Numbered from the stretch's first letter, positions 9,421 to 18,393 are shown. The stretch is 64,000 nucleotides of DNA from Bacillota bacterium (GCA_023435745.1 JAEZMD010000018.1:539724-603723); one strand, 5' to 3'. Numbers and translations are program-made. The notes: generated from the sequence alone by a model not told the origin.

Positions 9421-11245
9421 AAAAGCTTTACATGTTTTTTTGCGAAGAATAGTCAAAATCTATTACAATTCCAAACTGAAATACAAGCTTATGTTTTCAT
9501 TTTCAATAATCATTATAGTTTCTATATTATTTGTAGGTTTAACTTCCTACTATATTGCTAGAAATTTTCTTATAGAAGACGAAAAAAAATTCTTGAAGCA
9601 GAGCATGCTGCAATTGAATAACACTATTGAGTATTTTTTTGAAATCTATATGAATAAAAGTGAGATGATTTTTAACAATGCAGAACTACAGAACGCATTG
9701 GTAAAGAAAAATGTAAATTTAGTTGATATTGTTGATACTCATAAGAATATCAGCAAAATAATCAGGCAGATGACAGATGATGTGAAATACCCTTTAATGA
9801 AGAATTCTTATTATCTTGGAGGAGTTCTTAAAGTTGTAATTTATTCCAATAATGAGACCCTGGTATCGGATGGGCAGGAGATTATGAGCTTCGACGACAT
9901 CAAAGACGAGAAGTGGTGTAAGGAGCTTTACAGCTCCAATGAACTTTTTACATGGGAAAGCAATGTGACAGACAGTAAAAATAACAGATATATTACAATG
10001 AACAGAAGGCTCATAGATTTTAAAACCTCCAAAGATATTGGAGTATTAAGAGTGTTCATTCCCATAGAAAGATTTAAAAATGTTATCCTTAACAATATAC
10101 AGGACAATGAATATATGCTTTTTTATCTTGATAATAATATGGGAAGTATTGTTCAAACAGGAACCGGTATACAAAATTACAGTATCAGTGCAGATGATGT
10201 CAGCGCATTGAATATTCATAAGCCTATCGATGAGGTGAAAATCGACAGGGCTAATTTTATTATAGGTTATCACATTTCCAGTATAACCGGGTGGAAACTT
10301 GTGTATGTTATTCCTACCAATCTCATAACAGGGAAAGTAAAAACAATCTCAATCATCACAATAATAACTGCATTGCTTACGATACTGATTTGCATATTAA
10401 CCACAACCATAGTATCGGAATTTATAACAAAAAGGATTGCAATACTTGTAAATAAAACAAACAGGATAAAAGAAAATGACATGAAGATTCATACGATAAT
10501 ATCAGGGGATGATGAGATCGGCCAGTTGGATAAAAACTTTAACAGTATGATACAACGGATTAACGATCTTATAGAAAATGAATATAAATGGAAGCTGTCG
10601 GTAAATAAAATATATGTAGAACTGCTGCAGGAGCAGATAAATCCGCATATGTTATATAACAGTCTGACGATGATAGGCGTTTTGGCCAGGAAATCAAACA
10701 ATACCGAAATATCCGAAACTGCGAATAATTTGATAAATTTCTATAAAGGCGTTTTAAATAAAGGTCAAATTGCATCCAGCGTCAAATCGGAAATCGATAT
10801 GGTCGTCAATTATATTGACATTATAAAGCTTGTTTACAACCTTGATATTGAAACTATTCTGGAGATTGACGATAGAATAATGAATTTCTATTCAATAAAG
10901 CTATTTTTGCAGCCTATTGTAGAGAACGCTGTTATTCATGGAATAAAGCCGGTTAAAGCAGGCATTATTCTTATTCGGGGAGAAATCAAGGGCGATCGTC
11001 TGCAATTCAGCGTATCAGATAATGGGATCGGAATGGACAAGGATGAGTTGCAAAATCTTCGTACATCTATCAAGAACGGAAATGTCAATATGGGATATGG
11101 AATGAGCAATGTTGCAAAGCGAATTAAGTTATTTTTTGGGGATAAGTATGACATCGATGTGAAGGAGACAATTGGAGGTGGGACCACTGTAGTTATAAAT
11201 ATTCCTGCACTAAAAAAAGATGAGGTTATTAAATTGATTGAATAG
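9413..11245 (+). CDS. Sensor histidine kinase, YesM type
   Basis: A 610-residue membrane kinase. One helix lies near residues 28-50, an extracellular sensor region of about 250 residues follows, and a second helix lies near 309-335, leading into a HAMP linker. The phospho-acceptor His lies in QEQINPHMLYNSL (about 406-418), where the family usually has PHFLYN. The ATPase domain shows IVENAVIHGI (about 500), DNGIGM and GYGMSN. It overlaps the regulator gene by 8 bases, so the two are translated together. In related Bacillota this pair type senses an extracellular sugar or its binding protein and controls the adjacent transporter; that role is inferred here from gene order. Confidence 0.92.
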   Translation: MTKKALHVFLRRIVKIYYNSKLKYKLMFSFSIIIIVSILFVGLTSYYIARNFLIEDEKKFLKQSMLQLNNTIEYFFEIYMNKSEMIFNNAELQNALVKKNVNLVDIVDTHKNISKIIRQMTDDVKYPLMKNSYYLGGVLKVVIYSNNETLVSDGQEIMSFDDIKDEKWCKELYSSNELFTWESNVTDSKNNRYITMNRRLIDFKTSKDIGVLRVFIPIERFKNVILNNIQDNEYMLFYLDNNMGSIVQTGTGIQNYSISADDVSALNIHKPIDEVKIDRANFIIGYHISSITGWKLVYVIPTNLITGKVKTISIITIITALLTILICILTTTIVSEFITKRIAILVNKTNRIKENDMKIHTIISGDDEIGQLDKNFNSMIQRINDLIENEYKWKLSVNKIYVELLQEQINPHMLYNSLTMIGVLARKSNNTEISETANNLINFYKGVLNKGQIASSVKSEIDMVVNYIDIIKLVYNLDIETILEIDDRIMNFYSIKLFLQPIVENAVIHGIKPVKAGIILIRGEIKGDRLQFSVSDNGIGMDKDELQNLRTSIKNGNVNMGYGMSNVAKRIKLFFGDKYDIDVKETIGGGTTVVINIPALKKDEVIKLIE

Positions 11246-11362
11246 CTCCCAAACCGCATGAACACAGCAAAGAAATATCAAGCAGAGTTTCACGTTCCAT
11301 GTCCATGCTACCTTATTGCTTTTTTTCATATAGATCACTCCTCATACAAATAAGTACACAAA

Positions 11363-11568
11363 TTGATCGGGGTAAAGGACAGGCGTATAAAGCAGAGATA
11401 CCTGGATATTATCAGGGCGTATTTTATAGAGCTCATTGTAAAAACATTCAGGTGTATGGATGATGCCAGAAGTAATATATCTCTACGGAATCAACGGTTA
11501 ATACAAAAAGCGATGAGGTTTTCAAAAAAATCACCGGGAATACTCCCGGCGATTTTAGAAAGGAATAA
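11363..11568 (+). pseudogene. Remnant of an AraC-family regulator with an internal deletion
   Basis: Two pieces of an AraC-type regulator are visible in different frames. From 11363 one frame gives a linker-like stretch (YLDIIRAYFIELIVKTFR, then RNQRLIQKA) that resembles the segment joining the sensor domain to the DNA-binding domain. Around 11515 another frame gives VFKKITGNTPGDFRKE and then a stop at 11566-11568, which is the canonical C-terminal end of an AraC helix-turn-helix domain. The roughly 90 residues between them are missing and the frame has shifted, so the gene cannot work. The upstream sensor domain is also absent, since the frame meets a stop at 11351. The rest of 11246-11362 shows nothing else. 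The remnant lies just after the sugar two-component pair and may once have regulated this locus. Confidence 0.65.
11524..11554 (-). terminator. Rho-independent terminator of the PspC gene
   Basis: On the minus strand a hairpin forms from GATT..CCGGGA paired with TCCCGG..AATC, with one mismatch and a four-base loop, followed by seven T residues. It lies 17 bases past the PspC stop. The same bases encode the last residues of the AraC remnant on the plus strand. Confidence 0.8.
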
Positions 11569-11570
11569 TC

Positions 11571-11777
11571 TTACCAATCCTGATACTTGCAGCTGCTGCG
11601 TCTTGGAATGACGATCCAGGCGATGAAATAAGCCAGCAGGCCGACCCCCTCAAGGAAGATTGAGAGGAACCATATAAGCCTTACAATTGTCGGATCAATT
11701 CCAAAGTATTCGCCGATTCCTCCGCATACGCCGCCTATTTTCTTATTTGAATCTGACAAAAATATTCTCCTGTCCAT
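11571..11777 (-). CDS. PspC-domain small membrane protein
   Basis: A 68-residue protein that is one PspC domain. The core reads KKIGGVCGGIGEYFGIDPT and is followed by a hydrophobic segment (LIWFLSIFLEGVGLLAYFIAW) ending in VIPRR. PspC domains sit in the membrane and take part in envelope-stress sensing in several phyla, though in Bacillota their role is often unknown. The ATG has an AAAGGAG site. It stands alone on the minus strand with its own terminator, so it is a single-gene unit. Confidence 0.9.
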   Translation of the reverse strand: MDRRIFLSDSNKKIGGVCGGIGEYFGIDPTIVRLIWFLSIFLEGVGLLAYFIAWIVIPRRSSCKYQDW

Positions 11778-11990
11778 ATTAACGCTCCTTTATTGGTTTA
11801 CTTGTTTAGTGTTTACAATAAATGATACGAAGAGAGCAGGTTCATGTCTGAGAAATATTTCTTTTTGCTCATGACGGCACGGCACAGCTGTCTAGAATGA
11901 GTTTATGTTAAAAAAAGATTAACGGCATTTTTTTTAAAAGATGGATGTGTTAACATAAAAGAATAAGTGATGGAGAAACACGGAGGTTCT

Positions 11991-13928
11991 ATGAAAAAAC
12001 TCAAAAAGACTACAGTGATTTTTTTGGCGGCCATAATGGTATTATCTTCAGCCGCGTGCAGCAGCACACAGATCACAGGCGGTCCGGGACAGGCGGAAAA
12101 GACGACTTCCAATGAGGATTCAAACGGAGGGACTGCCGGTAGTATTTCAGAAGGAGCCTCAACGGGGACTGACGATGAAACGACCGGCAGTACCGGAGTA
12201 CAGGAAGAAGCATATTCAGAAATATATCCCGCGAAAAAATCCTCATCTGGCGATTCAAGATGGGGTTATATTGACCGTTCGGGCAGGTTTGTCATTCAAC
12301 CGGCATTCTCACAGGCTTACAGGTTTCAGAAAAACCGGCTTGCCGTGGTAACGGTTGATAATAAAGCGGGGATTATAGACCGCTCGGGGAAGTTTATCGT
12401 GAGCCCTGCCTACACTTATATTGGGGATTATGCTAACGGGTTTGCGATTGCATATGACGGTGAGGGCAGTGTCGTATTGGATGAGGACGGCAATGTTCTT
12501 TCAGAAAAATACTCATTCATCAGCAGCTACGATTCCAATCGTGCCGCCTATACCATCGATTTCGGCAATGGGCAATGGGTAAGCGGCTATCTGGATGAGA
12601 AAGGGAAACCGGTCATAAAGGCAGGTTATGAGCAAGCGATGGACTTTGAAGGAGACCGGGCCGTTGTAAAACTGGCTTCCGGCAATTATGCGCTGATAGA
12701 CCCCAGCGGCAATGTAGTCAAAACCTTTGACCATCGTTATGTAGGTGAGATTTCGGAAGGGATGATGATGTATCAGCCGATAGACAGCGAGAAGTATGGA
12801 TATATGGACATAAACGGAAACGTAGTCATATCGCCTTCCTTTATCTACGCTGAAAGCTTTGAAGGAGGCAATGCTGTTGTCGAAGTGTCCGAAGACTATT
12901 CTGTCAGAAAGCTTGGACTAATTGATAAAAAAGGCCGGTTTGTCATAGAGCCGCAGTATAATGAGCTGTTGCAGCTTGGAGAAGGAATGACCGCAGCGGG
13001 CGTGCCGATCGATCCGCAAAACATATTCGGAGCCTCCAAATATGCGCTTGTCGGTGCGGATGGTAAGCTCCGGACAGACTTTACTTTTTACAGGATCGAT
13101 TCTTTCCATGAGGGGATCGCCTCAGCACAGGATGTTACAGGGACGTTTTTCATTGACGCCTCAGGCAATATGCTGAAAAATCTCCCTTCAGCGAAGGGGG
13201 CTGGAAGCCTGGAAAATCTGGATGGACTGATCTATGCAGATATTGACAAACGACCCTATTATATGGATCAGAAGGGTGCGATCGTATACAAGCCGTCCAC
13301 AGAAACGACACTTGACAATGGGATTGTCGTGTCCGAAGCCAAGTATAACCCGAACAGGGATTACATAGTCTACTATCCGATCCTGAGCAAACTGGAAAGC
13401 CAAAAGGTCGAGCAGACGGTAAACGAAAAACTGCGGGAGATGTGGACGCACAGCAGTACAAATATTATCAGGCAAACCGATATGCTCAATTATCATTATG
13501 AAGGCAGCTTCTCATTGGGCTTACACCGCAGAAACCTGCTGGTACTGAACGAATCAGGGTATGATTATCCCTTTGGCGCCGCCCACGGCATGCCGTTGCA
13601 GGAGTACGTACATTTGGACACAAAAACGGGGACGTTCTATGAACTGAAGGACCTGTTCAAAGAAAGAAGTGATTACACCTCCATTCTGAGTGCAATTGTA
13701 CAAAAACAGATCGAAGAGCAGTCTGAGGAAATGCTTATATGGATCGACAGCTATAACGGCATCAGACCTGATCAACCGTTTCATCTGACGGAGGATGCGC
13801 TCAATCTTTATTTCTATCCCTATGAAATTGCACCATACGCGGCAGGATTCCCAACGTTTAAAATACCCTACGCGGAAATTGAGGAGCTCATTGATAAAGC
13901 AGGGGACTTCTGGCTTTCCTTCAACTGA
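11991..13928 (+). CDS. WG-repeat lipoprotein with C-terminal DUF3298-like domain
   Basis: A 645-residue lipoprotein. The signal sequence MKKLKKTTVIFLAAIMVLSS ends in a lipobox (SAAC) and a Thr/Ser/Gly-rich linker follows to about residue 75. Residues 80-440 hold about eight WG-type repeats of 40-55 residues, seen as RWGYIDRSGRFVIQPAF, KAGIIDRSGKF, KYGYMDINGNVVISPSF and KLGLIDKKGRFVIEPQY. The C-terminal 190 residues (YYPILSKLESQKVEQTVNE, YDYPFGAAHGMP) resemble the DUF4163/DUF3298 region of RsiV-like extracellular domains. The frame is open from 11967, but the ATG at 11991 has CGGAGG at the right distance and starts the signal peptide. It is anchored outside the membrane; the ligand is unknown. 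The DUF3298 part might bind lysozyme-like or wall ligands, by analogy only. Confidence 0.85.
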   Translation: MKKLKKTTVIFLAAIMVLSSAACSSTQITGGPGQAEKTTSNEDSNGGTAGSISEGASTGTDDETTGSTGVQEEAYSEIYPAKKSSSGDSRWGYIDRSGRFVIQPAFSQAYRFQKNRLAVVTVDNKAGIIDRSGKFIVSPAYTYIGDYANGFAIAYDGEGSVVLDEDGNVLSEKYSFISSYDSNRAAYTIDFGNGQWVSGYLDEKGKPVIKAGYEQAMDFEGDRAVVKLASGNYALIDPSGNVVKTFDHRYVGEISEGMMMYQPIDSEKYGYMDINGNVVISPSFIYAESFEGGNAVVEVSEDYSVRKLGLIDKKGRFVIEPQYNELLQLGEGMTAAGVPIDPQNIFGASKYALVGADGKLRTDFTFYRIDSFHEGIASAQDVTGTFFIDASGNMLKNLPSAKGAGSLENLDGLIYADIDKRPYYMDQKGAIVYKPSTETTLDNGIVVSEAKYNPNRDYIVYYPILSKLESQKVEQTVNEKLREMWTHSSTNIIRQTDMLNYHYEGSFSLGLHRRNLLVLNESGYDYPFGAAHGMPLQEYVHLDTKTGTFYELKDLFKERSDYTSILSAIVQKQIEEQSEEMLIWIDSYNGIRPDQPFHLTEDALNLYFYPYEIAPYAAGFPTFKIPYAEIEELIDKAGDFWLSFN

Positions 13929-14042
13929 GTTGTGATAATTTAGTACCGTAAACGCCGCCGGAATAAACAGCGCTGCCGGTACTTCTGCAAGTGTACAGGG
14001 CAGGGATTTTGTGGTATGATAAGCCTAAAAGGGGGGCGGTCA

Positions 14043-15239
14043 ATGATAAGGGAGGGCTTTCTTCGTTTCATTTACCAGGCGGCAAGCATGCAGCGCTGGA
14101 ATGACCATATAAGGCCTCACAAAGGCTTCACAGAACTGGACAAGCAGGCGCACAAGCTGTTTTATGCGTATGTGATCGGCAAATTTGAGGAAGAGACCAA
14201 CCCCATCGATTGGACGAGGCTGATCGAAGGAGCGCTGTTTGAGTTGTTTCAGCGGATCGTGCTGACGGACATCAAGCCTACTATTTTCCACCTTCTGATG
14301 GAAAAACATGGTTCCGAGATCAACGAGCTTGTGATGAAAAAGCTTATTGAGATTGGGATCAATGATATCGACCCGGATTTTGGCTGTAGAATGAGAAAAT
14401 ATCTGTACGATGCTGAATACAGCCGTCATGAAAAAACGATCCTCAGTGCCTCCCATTATCTGGCGACAGATTGGGAGTTTAAAATAGTCTATCATTTATC
14501 CTCTGATTTATTTGGAATCGAGGATACAAAGAGGAATATTGAAAAACAGCTGGAGAAACATCAGAATATTAGCGGAGTAAGCAAGCTGGTGTTTAACCGC
14601 GGCGCCGTTGATTTTCTCAATCTTGTCGGACAATTGAGGTTCCAGCAGAGATGGGCCCAGACACAGAGAATCCCTGAAACCTCCGTCGCCGGTCATATGC
14701 TGATCGTGGCGCTTATGTCATATGTATTATCCCTGCAGATAGGCGCTTGTGAAAAACGCAAATACAACAATTTTTTTGCGGGCCTGTTTCACGACATGCC
14801 TGAGGTGCTGACGCGAGATATCATTTCGCCTGTCAAAAACTCGGTGGACGGACTTGGAAATCTGATCAAATCCATTGAGGAGGCGCAGATGGAGGAAGTT
14901 CTGCTGCCCCTGCTTCCAAAGAACTGGCGGACGGAGATCCGTTATTTTTCGGAGAATGAATTTGCGGATAAGATTCTAATGGATGGAAAGATTCTGGAGG
15001 TCAGCACGGAGAAAATCACGGAGTTTTACAACGAAGCGGGGTTTTCGCCGGTGGACGGCAGTATCATCGAGTTCTGCGATAAATTTGCGGCATACATGGA
15101 GGCATTTTTGTCCATCACTCACGGCATAAGCTCGGATAACCTCCGGGACGGTTACAGCAGTCTATATAACAAATTCAGCAGTACAAAGATCGCAGGAATG
15201 GATCTTGGAATGCTTTTTGAGTACTTTAAATTGAAATGA
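14043..15239 (+). CDS. HD-domain hydrolase, YfbR-like
   Basis: A 398-residue soluble protein. The metal-binding HD pattern is complete: His in SVAGHMLIVAL (about 217), His-Asp in GLFHDMPEVLTRDIISPVK (about 249), and a distal Asp in EFCDKFAAYMEA (about 344). This spacing and the EVLTRDI motif are those of the YfbR/HD_3 group, which includes 5'-deoxynucleotidases. About 200 N-terminal residues precede the HD core and have no clear relative. The frame is open from 14016, but the ATG at 14043 has a GGGGGG site at the correct distance. The next gene starts 12 bases downstream, so the two form an operon. The substrate is likely a nucleotide, by family only. Confidence 0.83.
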   Translation: MIREGFLRFIYQAASMQRWNDHIRPHKGFTELDKQAHKLFYAYVIGKFEEETNPIDWTRLIEGALFELFQRIVLTDIKPTIFHLLMEKHGSEINELVMKKLIEIGINDIDPDFGCRMRKYLYDAEYSRHEKTILSASHYLATDWEFKIVYHLSSDLFGIEDTKRNIEKQLEKHQNISGVSKLVFNRGAVDFLNLVGQLRFQQRWAQTQRIPETSVAGHMLIVALMSYVLSLQIGACEKRKYNNFFAGLFHDMPEVLTRDIISPVKNSVDGLGNLIKSIEEAQMEEVLLPLLPKNWRTEIRYFSENEFADKILMDGKILEVSTEKITEFYNEAGFSPVDGSIIEFCDKFAAYMEAFLSITHGISSDNLRDGYSSLYNKFSSTKIAGMDLGMLFEYFKLK

Positions 15240-15251
15240 AGGACGGGCTGT

Positions 15252-15842
15252 ATGAATAAATATATGGGTTTTTACGAATTGAAGTCCTTAAGTCTTCCGA
15301 CTGTTCCATGGCAGGAGTTTGCCCGGGATACGGCATTGGATGCCAACCTTTTATGGACGGTCAGGGTCGCTGTGGAAAAAGGAGACGATCATCATCTGCC
15401 AAGAGCGGTTGGTGTGACAGCGAGCGAAGCGATCCGGCAGGGAAGGGAATTGCTTCAGAAATATGAGGGGAACGGGATTGTGATCTATTATCCATACTTT
15501 ATTGCGGAAAAGTCCGGTGTTCTGGACATTAACAGAAATAGAACCGTGATCGAGGCGGTGGAGAAGGATTTGTGGAATCTTGTGACCTTCGGGAGAAAGA
15601 ATGTGACCGTTATCATACCGGCAGAGCAAGAAGCAGAGTATTTTGGGGAAGCGGATTTTCTCGAGAAAAACGAGCTTGAGGAACTGCTTAAATGCGGCTC
15701 GGTCATGACCGGCCGCTACAGGCAGGAGCTCAGCGAGGGAAAATCTATTCTGGCGGAGTGGAGCTATGCATACAATACCGATATCCGGTACGAACCCATT
15801 GGAGACAGGTATCTGGTGCTTTATGAACTCAGAACGGTATAG
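15252..15842 (+). CDS. Conserved-looking hypothetical protein, partner of the HD hydrolase
   Basis: A 196-residue protein that I do not recognise. It is soluble, slightly acidic, with no signal peptide or membrane segment. The N-terminal half reads MGFYELKSLSLPTVPWQEF and has a conserved-looking KGDDHHLPRAVG stretch; the middle reads KSGVLDINRNRTVIEAVEKDLWNLV. It begins 12 bases after the HD hydrolase stop and must be translated from the same message. The central region could be a dimerisation or nucleotide-binding unit that works with the HD protein, but this is only a guess from position. Codon use matches the neighbours and the frame is uninterrupted, so it is a real gene. Confidence 0.8.
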   Translation: MNKYMGFYELKSLSLPTVPWQEFARDTALDANLLWTVRVAVEKGDDHHLPRAVGVTASEAIRQGRELLQKYEGNGIVIYYPYFIAEKSGVLDINRNRTVIEAVEKDLWNLVTFGRKNVTVIIPAEQEAEYFGEADFLEKNELEELLKCGSVMTGRYRQELSEGKSILAEWSYAYNTDIRYEPIGDRYLVLYELRTV

Positions 15843-15940
15843 CACGTGATAAAAATCCTATCGCAGGGTTTCCGTAATCATTACACCTGAATATATTAAT
15901 ATTGAAAAATGGTGACGGAAATGAATACGAGAGGATTATC

Positions 15941-16864
15941 ATGGGAAGGAAAAGGACGGAAAGAAAGCGCAGGCTGTCGGAATACACTTCAGAGCAGTTG
16001 CCGGCAGGTTCGGTGATCCAATTCGTTTATTATGAGGATTTTAACAATGATGGCCAAAAGGAAGCGGTCATAGGTATTACCCGATTTTCTCCGTTTCCGC
16101 CGGATTCGGCGGTCATACTGGTAAAAGAGAAGGAGGACTCCTTCGATCATAGCTGGATACACTTTTCAGATCGTGCTTGTGCCGCCTGTGGGATTATTGA
16201 CAACGCAGCCGCAGCCGACACGGACGGCGACGGGGTGCCGGAGCTGATCGTGTCGAGGGTACTCAGCCATGAACAGGATATTGATATAATGGTCCTTGAC
16301 TGGCCGGAAAAGGATACGCTTAAAATATGGCACAGCGGAAGGACTTTTTTTCACGGAAGTATGGAATTGAATGATATCGACGCGGACGGAATCAGTGAGA
16401 TCCTTGTCGAGAGCGGAACCCAGACGGGGGAAGAAATCATTGCTCTGAAGGAGTCCTTTTATCATGTCAGAGAGGGGTTTGCCTACAAGTGGGATGGCGA
16501 GGGATACACACCAAAGGCAAACCAGGTGCGGATGCCGTATGAGAGTTACAATACAGCCGTTGGCTTTCTGAAAGCGATCTGGCTGCAGGACTATGACAGT
16601 GCCTATGATATGGTTATCCTGCCAGGCTTTTTAGGACTGGCCGGGCTGGACGACAGCAGCCCTGAGGCATTCAGAAGCTATATCGGGAGGAATGTGCTGC
16701 CGCACCTTACGCGGAATCTGTCAAAGGGCAGACTGATACCTGCGGAGCCCTTTGATACCTGCTGCAGGTTCATGGGAGCAGAGGATTGCTTTACGATAGA
16801 ACTGGTTTGTGAGAAAAACAGGATTCGGATTCTCAGCCTGATTATTTCGAAAAAAAGTTTTTGA
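15941..16864 (+). CDS. FG-GAP/VCBS-like Ca-loop repeat protein
   Basis: About 307 residues. Three EF-hand-like acidic loops of the FG-GAP/VCBS kind are visible: DFNNDGQKEAVIG, DTDGDGVPELIVS and DIDADGISEILVE, each followed by a short beta strand, which suggests a partial beta-propeller. The C-terminal third (YNTAVGFLKAIWLQDYDSAYDM) looks alpha-helical. No signal peptide is seen from the preferred ATG at 15941, which has a GAGAGGA site; the frame is open from a TTG at 15902 and that start also lacks a signal. Export is therefore unclear, although such repeats are normally extracellular. A related protein with a membrane anchor is at 50298. The function is unknown. Confidence 0.72.
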   Translation: MGRKRTERKRRLSEYTSEQLPAGSVIQFVYYEDFNNDGQKEAVIGITRFSPFPPDSAVILVKEKEDSFDHSWIHFSDRACAACGIIDNAAAADTDGDGVPELIVSRVLSHEQDIDIMVLDWPEKDTLKIWHSGRTFFHGSMELNDIDADGISEILVESGTQTGEEIIALKESFYHVREGFAYKWDGEGYTPKANQVRMPYESYNTAVGFLKAIWLQDYDSAYDMVILPGFLGLAGLDDSSPEAFRSYIGRNVLPHLTRNLSKGRLIPAEPFDTCCRFMGAEDCFTIELVCEKNRIRILSLIISKKSF

Positions 16865-16925
16865 AAAATATCACATTATGGAACAATAGTTGAATTATTT
16901 CGTCATAATGCTTGGATGACTTTTA

Positions 16926-16954
16926 TTGAACACCCATGTTTTATATGGTATGAT
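16926..16954 (+). promoter_or_regulatory. Sigma-A promoter before the PP2C-like gene
   Basis: TTGAAC and TATGAT are separated by 17 bases, about 85 bases upstream of the ATG at 17038. This is a strong match to the vegetative consensus. Confidence 0.7.
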
Positions 16955-17037
16955 AATGGTATTATATTAGCAGGGTCTCTTAATATTATTCATTTTCGGT
17001 AATTATTCTTTTATACAAAAGATGAGGAGGTATATGT

Positions 17038-18393
17038 ATGGAAAATACCATAAGAATATCATTCTCCGCAGTCACACATACAGGCGCCGCATATACGGTG
17101 AATGAAGACAGGGTATTTGCAAACGGAAGGTTTTTGTCTCCCAGTTCGGCAGACTATGCCCAGATATCACTGGAGCTCAACGACAGCAAATGCTTTTTTG
17201 CTCTGTCCGAAAATATGGAGGATGAAGAATCGGGCATTTCCCTCACAAGCGATTTGAAAAAATTCCATCAAAAAGCTATGACCAGTTCAAAGGATATTCA
17301 GGTGAAGCTGGATGAGCTGGTTCAGTGCATAGAACAGTCCGGTAATCTTCTTCACAGCGTTTCGCTTGGCGAAAACGACCTTCAGGAAAGAAAGCCTGCC
17401 TTTGCCGGCATATTGATCGACGAAGGCCATATTGCCGCGGTCAATCTTGGGAATTGCAGGATATACAAGCTGGAAGGTGATACCTTTAAGCTTTTGGTGA
17501 ATGACTACAAAAGAGCCGAAAGGCTTCTCAAGATGGGCATTATAAGCAACGAACAGGCTGAGATACTCTCCGGACAGCAAAGGGCTTCCGTGGATGAAGG
17601 CCGGTCCACAGTGAAAAAATCCGACATCAATTCCGTTAAAGAGGGTACCGTTTATCTGATTTGCAGCAATGCACTTGCCGAGACGGTCAATGAGGACAGT
17701 ATTTATGATATCCTCGGCTCCAATTCCGGTCCGGATGAGGCTGCCGACCAGCTTGTAACCGAAGCGCTCAGGAGCGAACCGGAGGGTAGTGTTACCGCGC
17801 TGGTAATCAGGATTGAGAGCGCGGGAGAGATGCAGACTTCGATTCCAGGCCCGAGGGTCGCACAATTCCGTTCATCCGCAGCAAGGGTTCCTTCCAGGCA
17901 GTCAAAGGTCACCGCTTCAAAGCGCAGAAGCTCTGTGGATATAAGTAAGATCATTTCCGTAGCCGTTCTGGTGGTTTTAGCTACTGCCGTCATTTTTGGC
18001 GGATACAGACTCATTAAAATGATTCGTAGTAATCCCCAGGCACAGGGCGTTTCCGGCGAGCAGGAGACAACGCAGGAGGATTCGACAGGTACGGCAGAAT
18101 CATCGACCAATGATATCGTCGATGAGGGCACACCGGAAGATGCCACAACAGGTGAAGATGCAGAGGTCGAGGATACTGTTGAACCGGACGGGGAAGACGT
18201 TGCAGATACTAAGCCCGATACGGAGCTGGTCGATGGATATTATACCGTCAAGTCCGGCGATATGCTGATGGTGATCGCCAGAAAACTTTATGGGGATGAA
18301 AGCAAGTATACACTTATAATGAAGGCCAATAATATGACAAATGCGGATGTCATTTATCCCGGGCAGAAGCTGAAGATTCCACCGGCCGAATAG
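17038..18393 (+). CDS. Degenerate PP2C-like protein with transmembrane helix and C-terminal LysM
   Basis: A 451-residue protein in three parts. Residues 1-260 follow the PP2C (PPM) pattern: GAAYTVNEDRVF matches the first motif, AAVNLGNCRIYKL matches the GDSR-strand, and GSVTALVIRI matches the last strand. The usual metal ligands are missing: the DGxGG loop is replaced by SENMEDEESG, GDSR is GNCR, and the final DN(I/V)T is GSVT. A helix lies at about 305-326, and an acidic Thr/Glu-rich linker leads to a LysM domain (about 400-449, YYTVKSGDMLMVIARKLYG). The phosphatase-like part is therefore in the cytoplasm and the LysM in the wall. It is probably a pseudophosphatase that links peptidoglycan to an inside partner. 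The ATG has a GAGGAGG site. Confidence 0.78.
   Translation: MENTIRISFSAVTHTGAAYTVNEDRVFANGRFLSPSSADYAQISLELNDSKCFFALSENMEDEESGISLTSDLKKFHQKAMTSSKDIQVKLDELVQCIEQSGNLLHSVSLGENDLQERKPAFAGILIDEGHIAAVNLGNCRIYKLEGDTFKLLVNDYKRAERLLKMGIISNEQAEILSGQQRASVDEGRSTVKKSDINSVKEGTVYLICSNALAETVNEDSIYDILGSNSGPDEAADQLVTEALRSEPEGSVTALVIRIESAGEMQTSIPGPRVAQFRSSAARVPSRQSKVTASKRRSSVDISKIISVAVLVVLATAVIFGGYRLIKMIRSNPQAQGVSGEQETTQEDSTGTAESSTNDIVDEGTPEDATTGEDAEVEDTVEPDGEDVADTKPDTELVDGYYTVKSGDMLMVIARKLYGDESKYTLIMKANNMTNADVIYPGQKLKIPPAE

Noticed and set aside
11363..11611. An 82-codon frame taken as a real gene
   Set aside because: It covers only an AraC linker and then runs out of frame; its C-terminal half overlaps the PspC terminator and looks non-coding.
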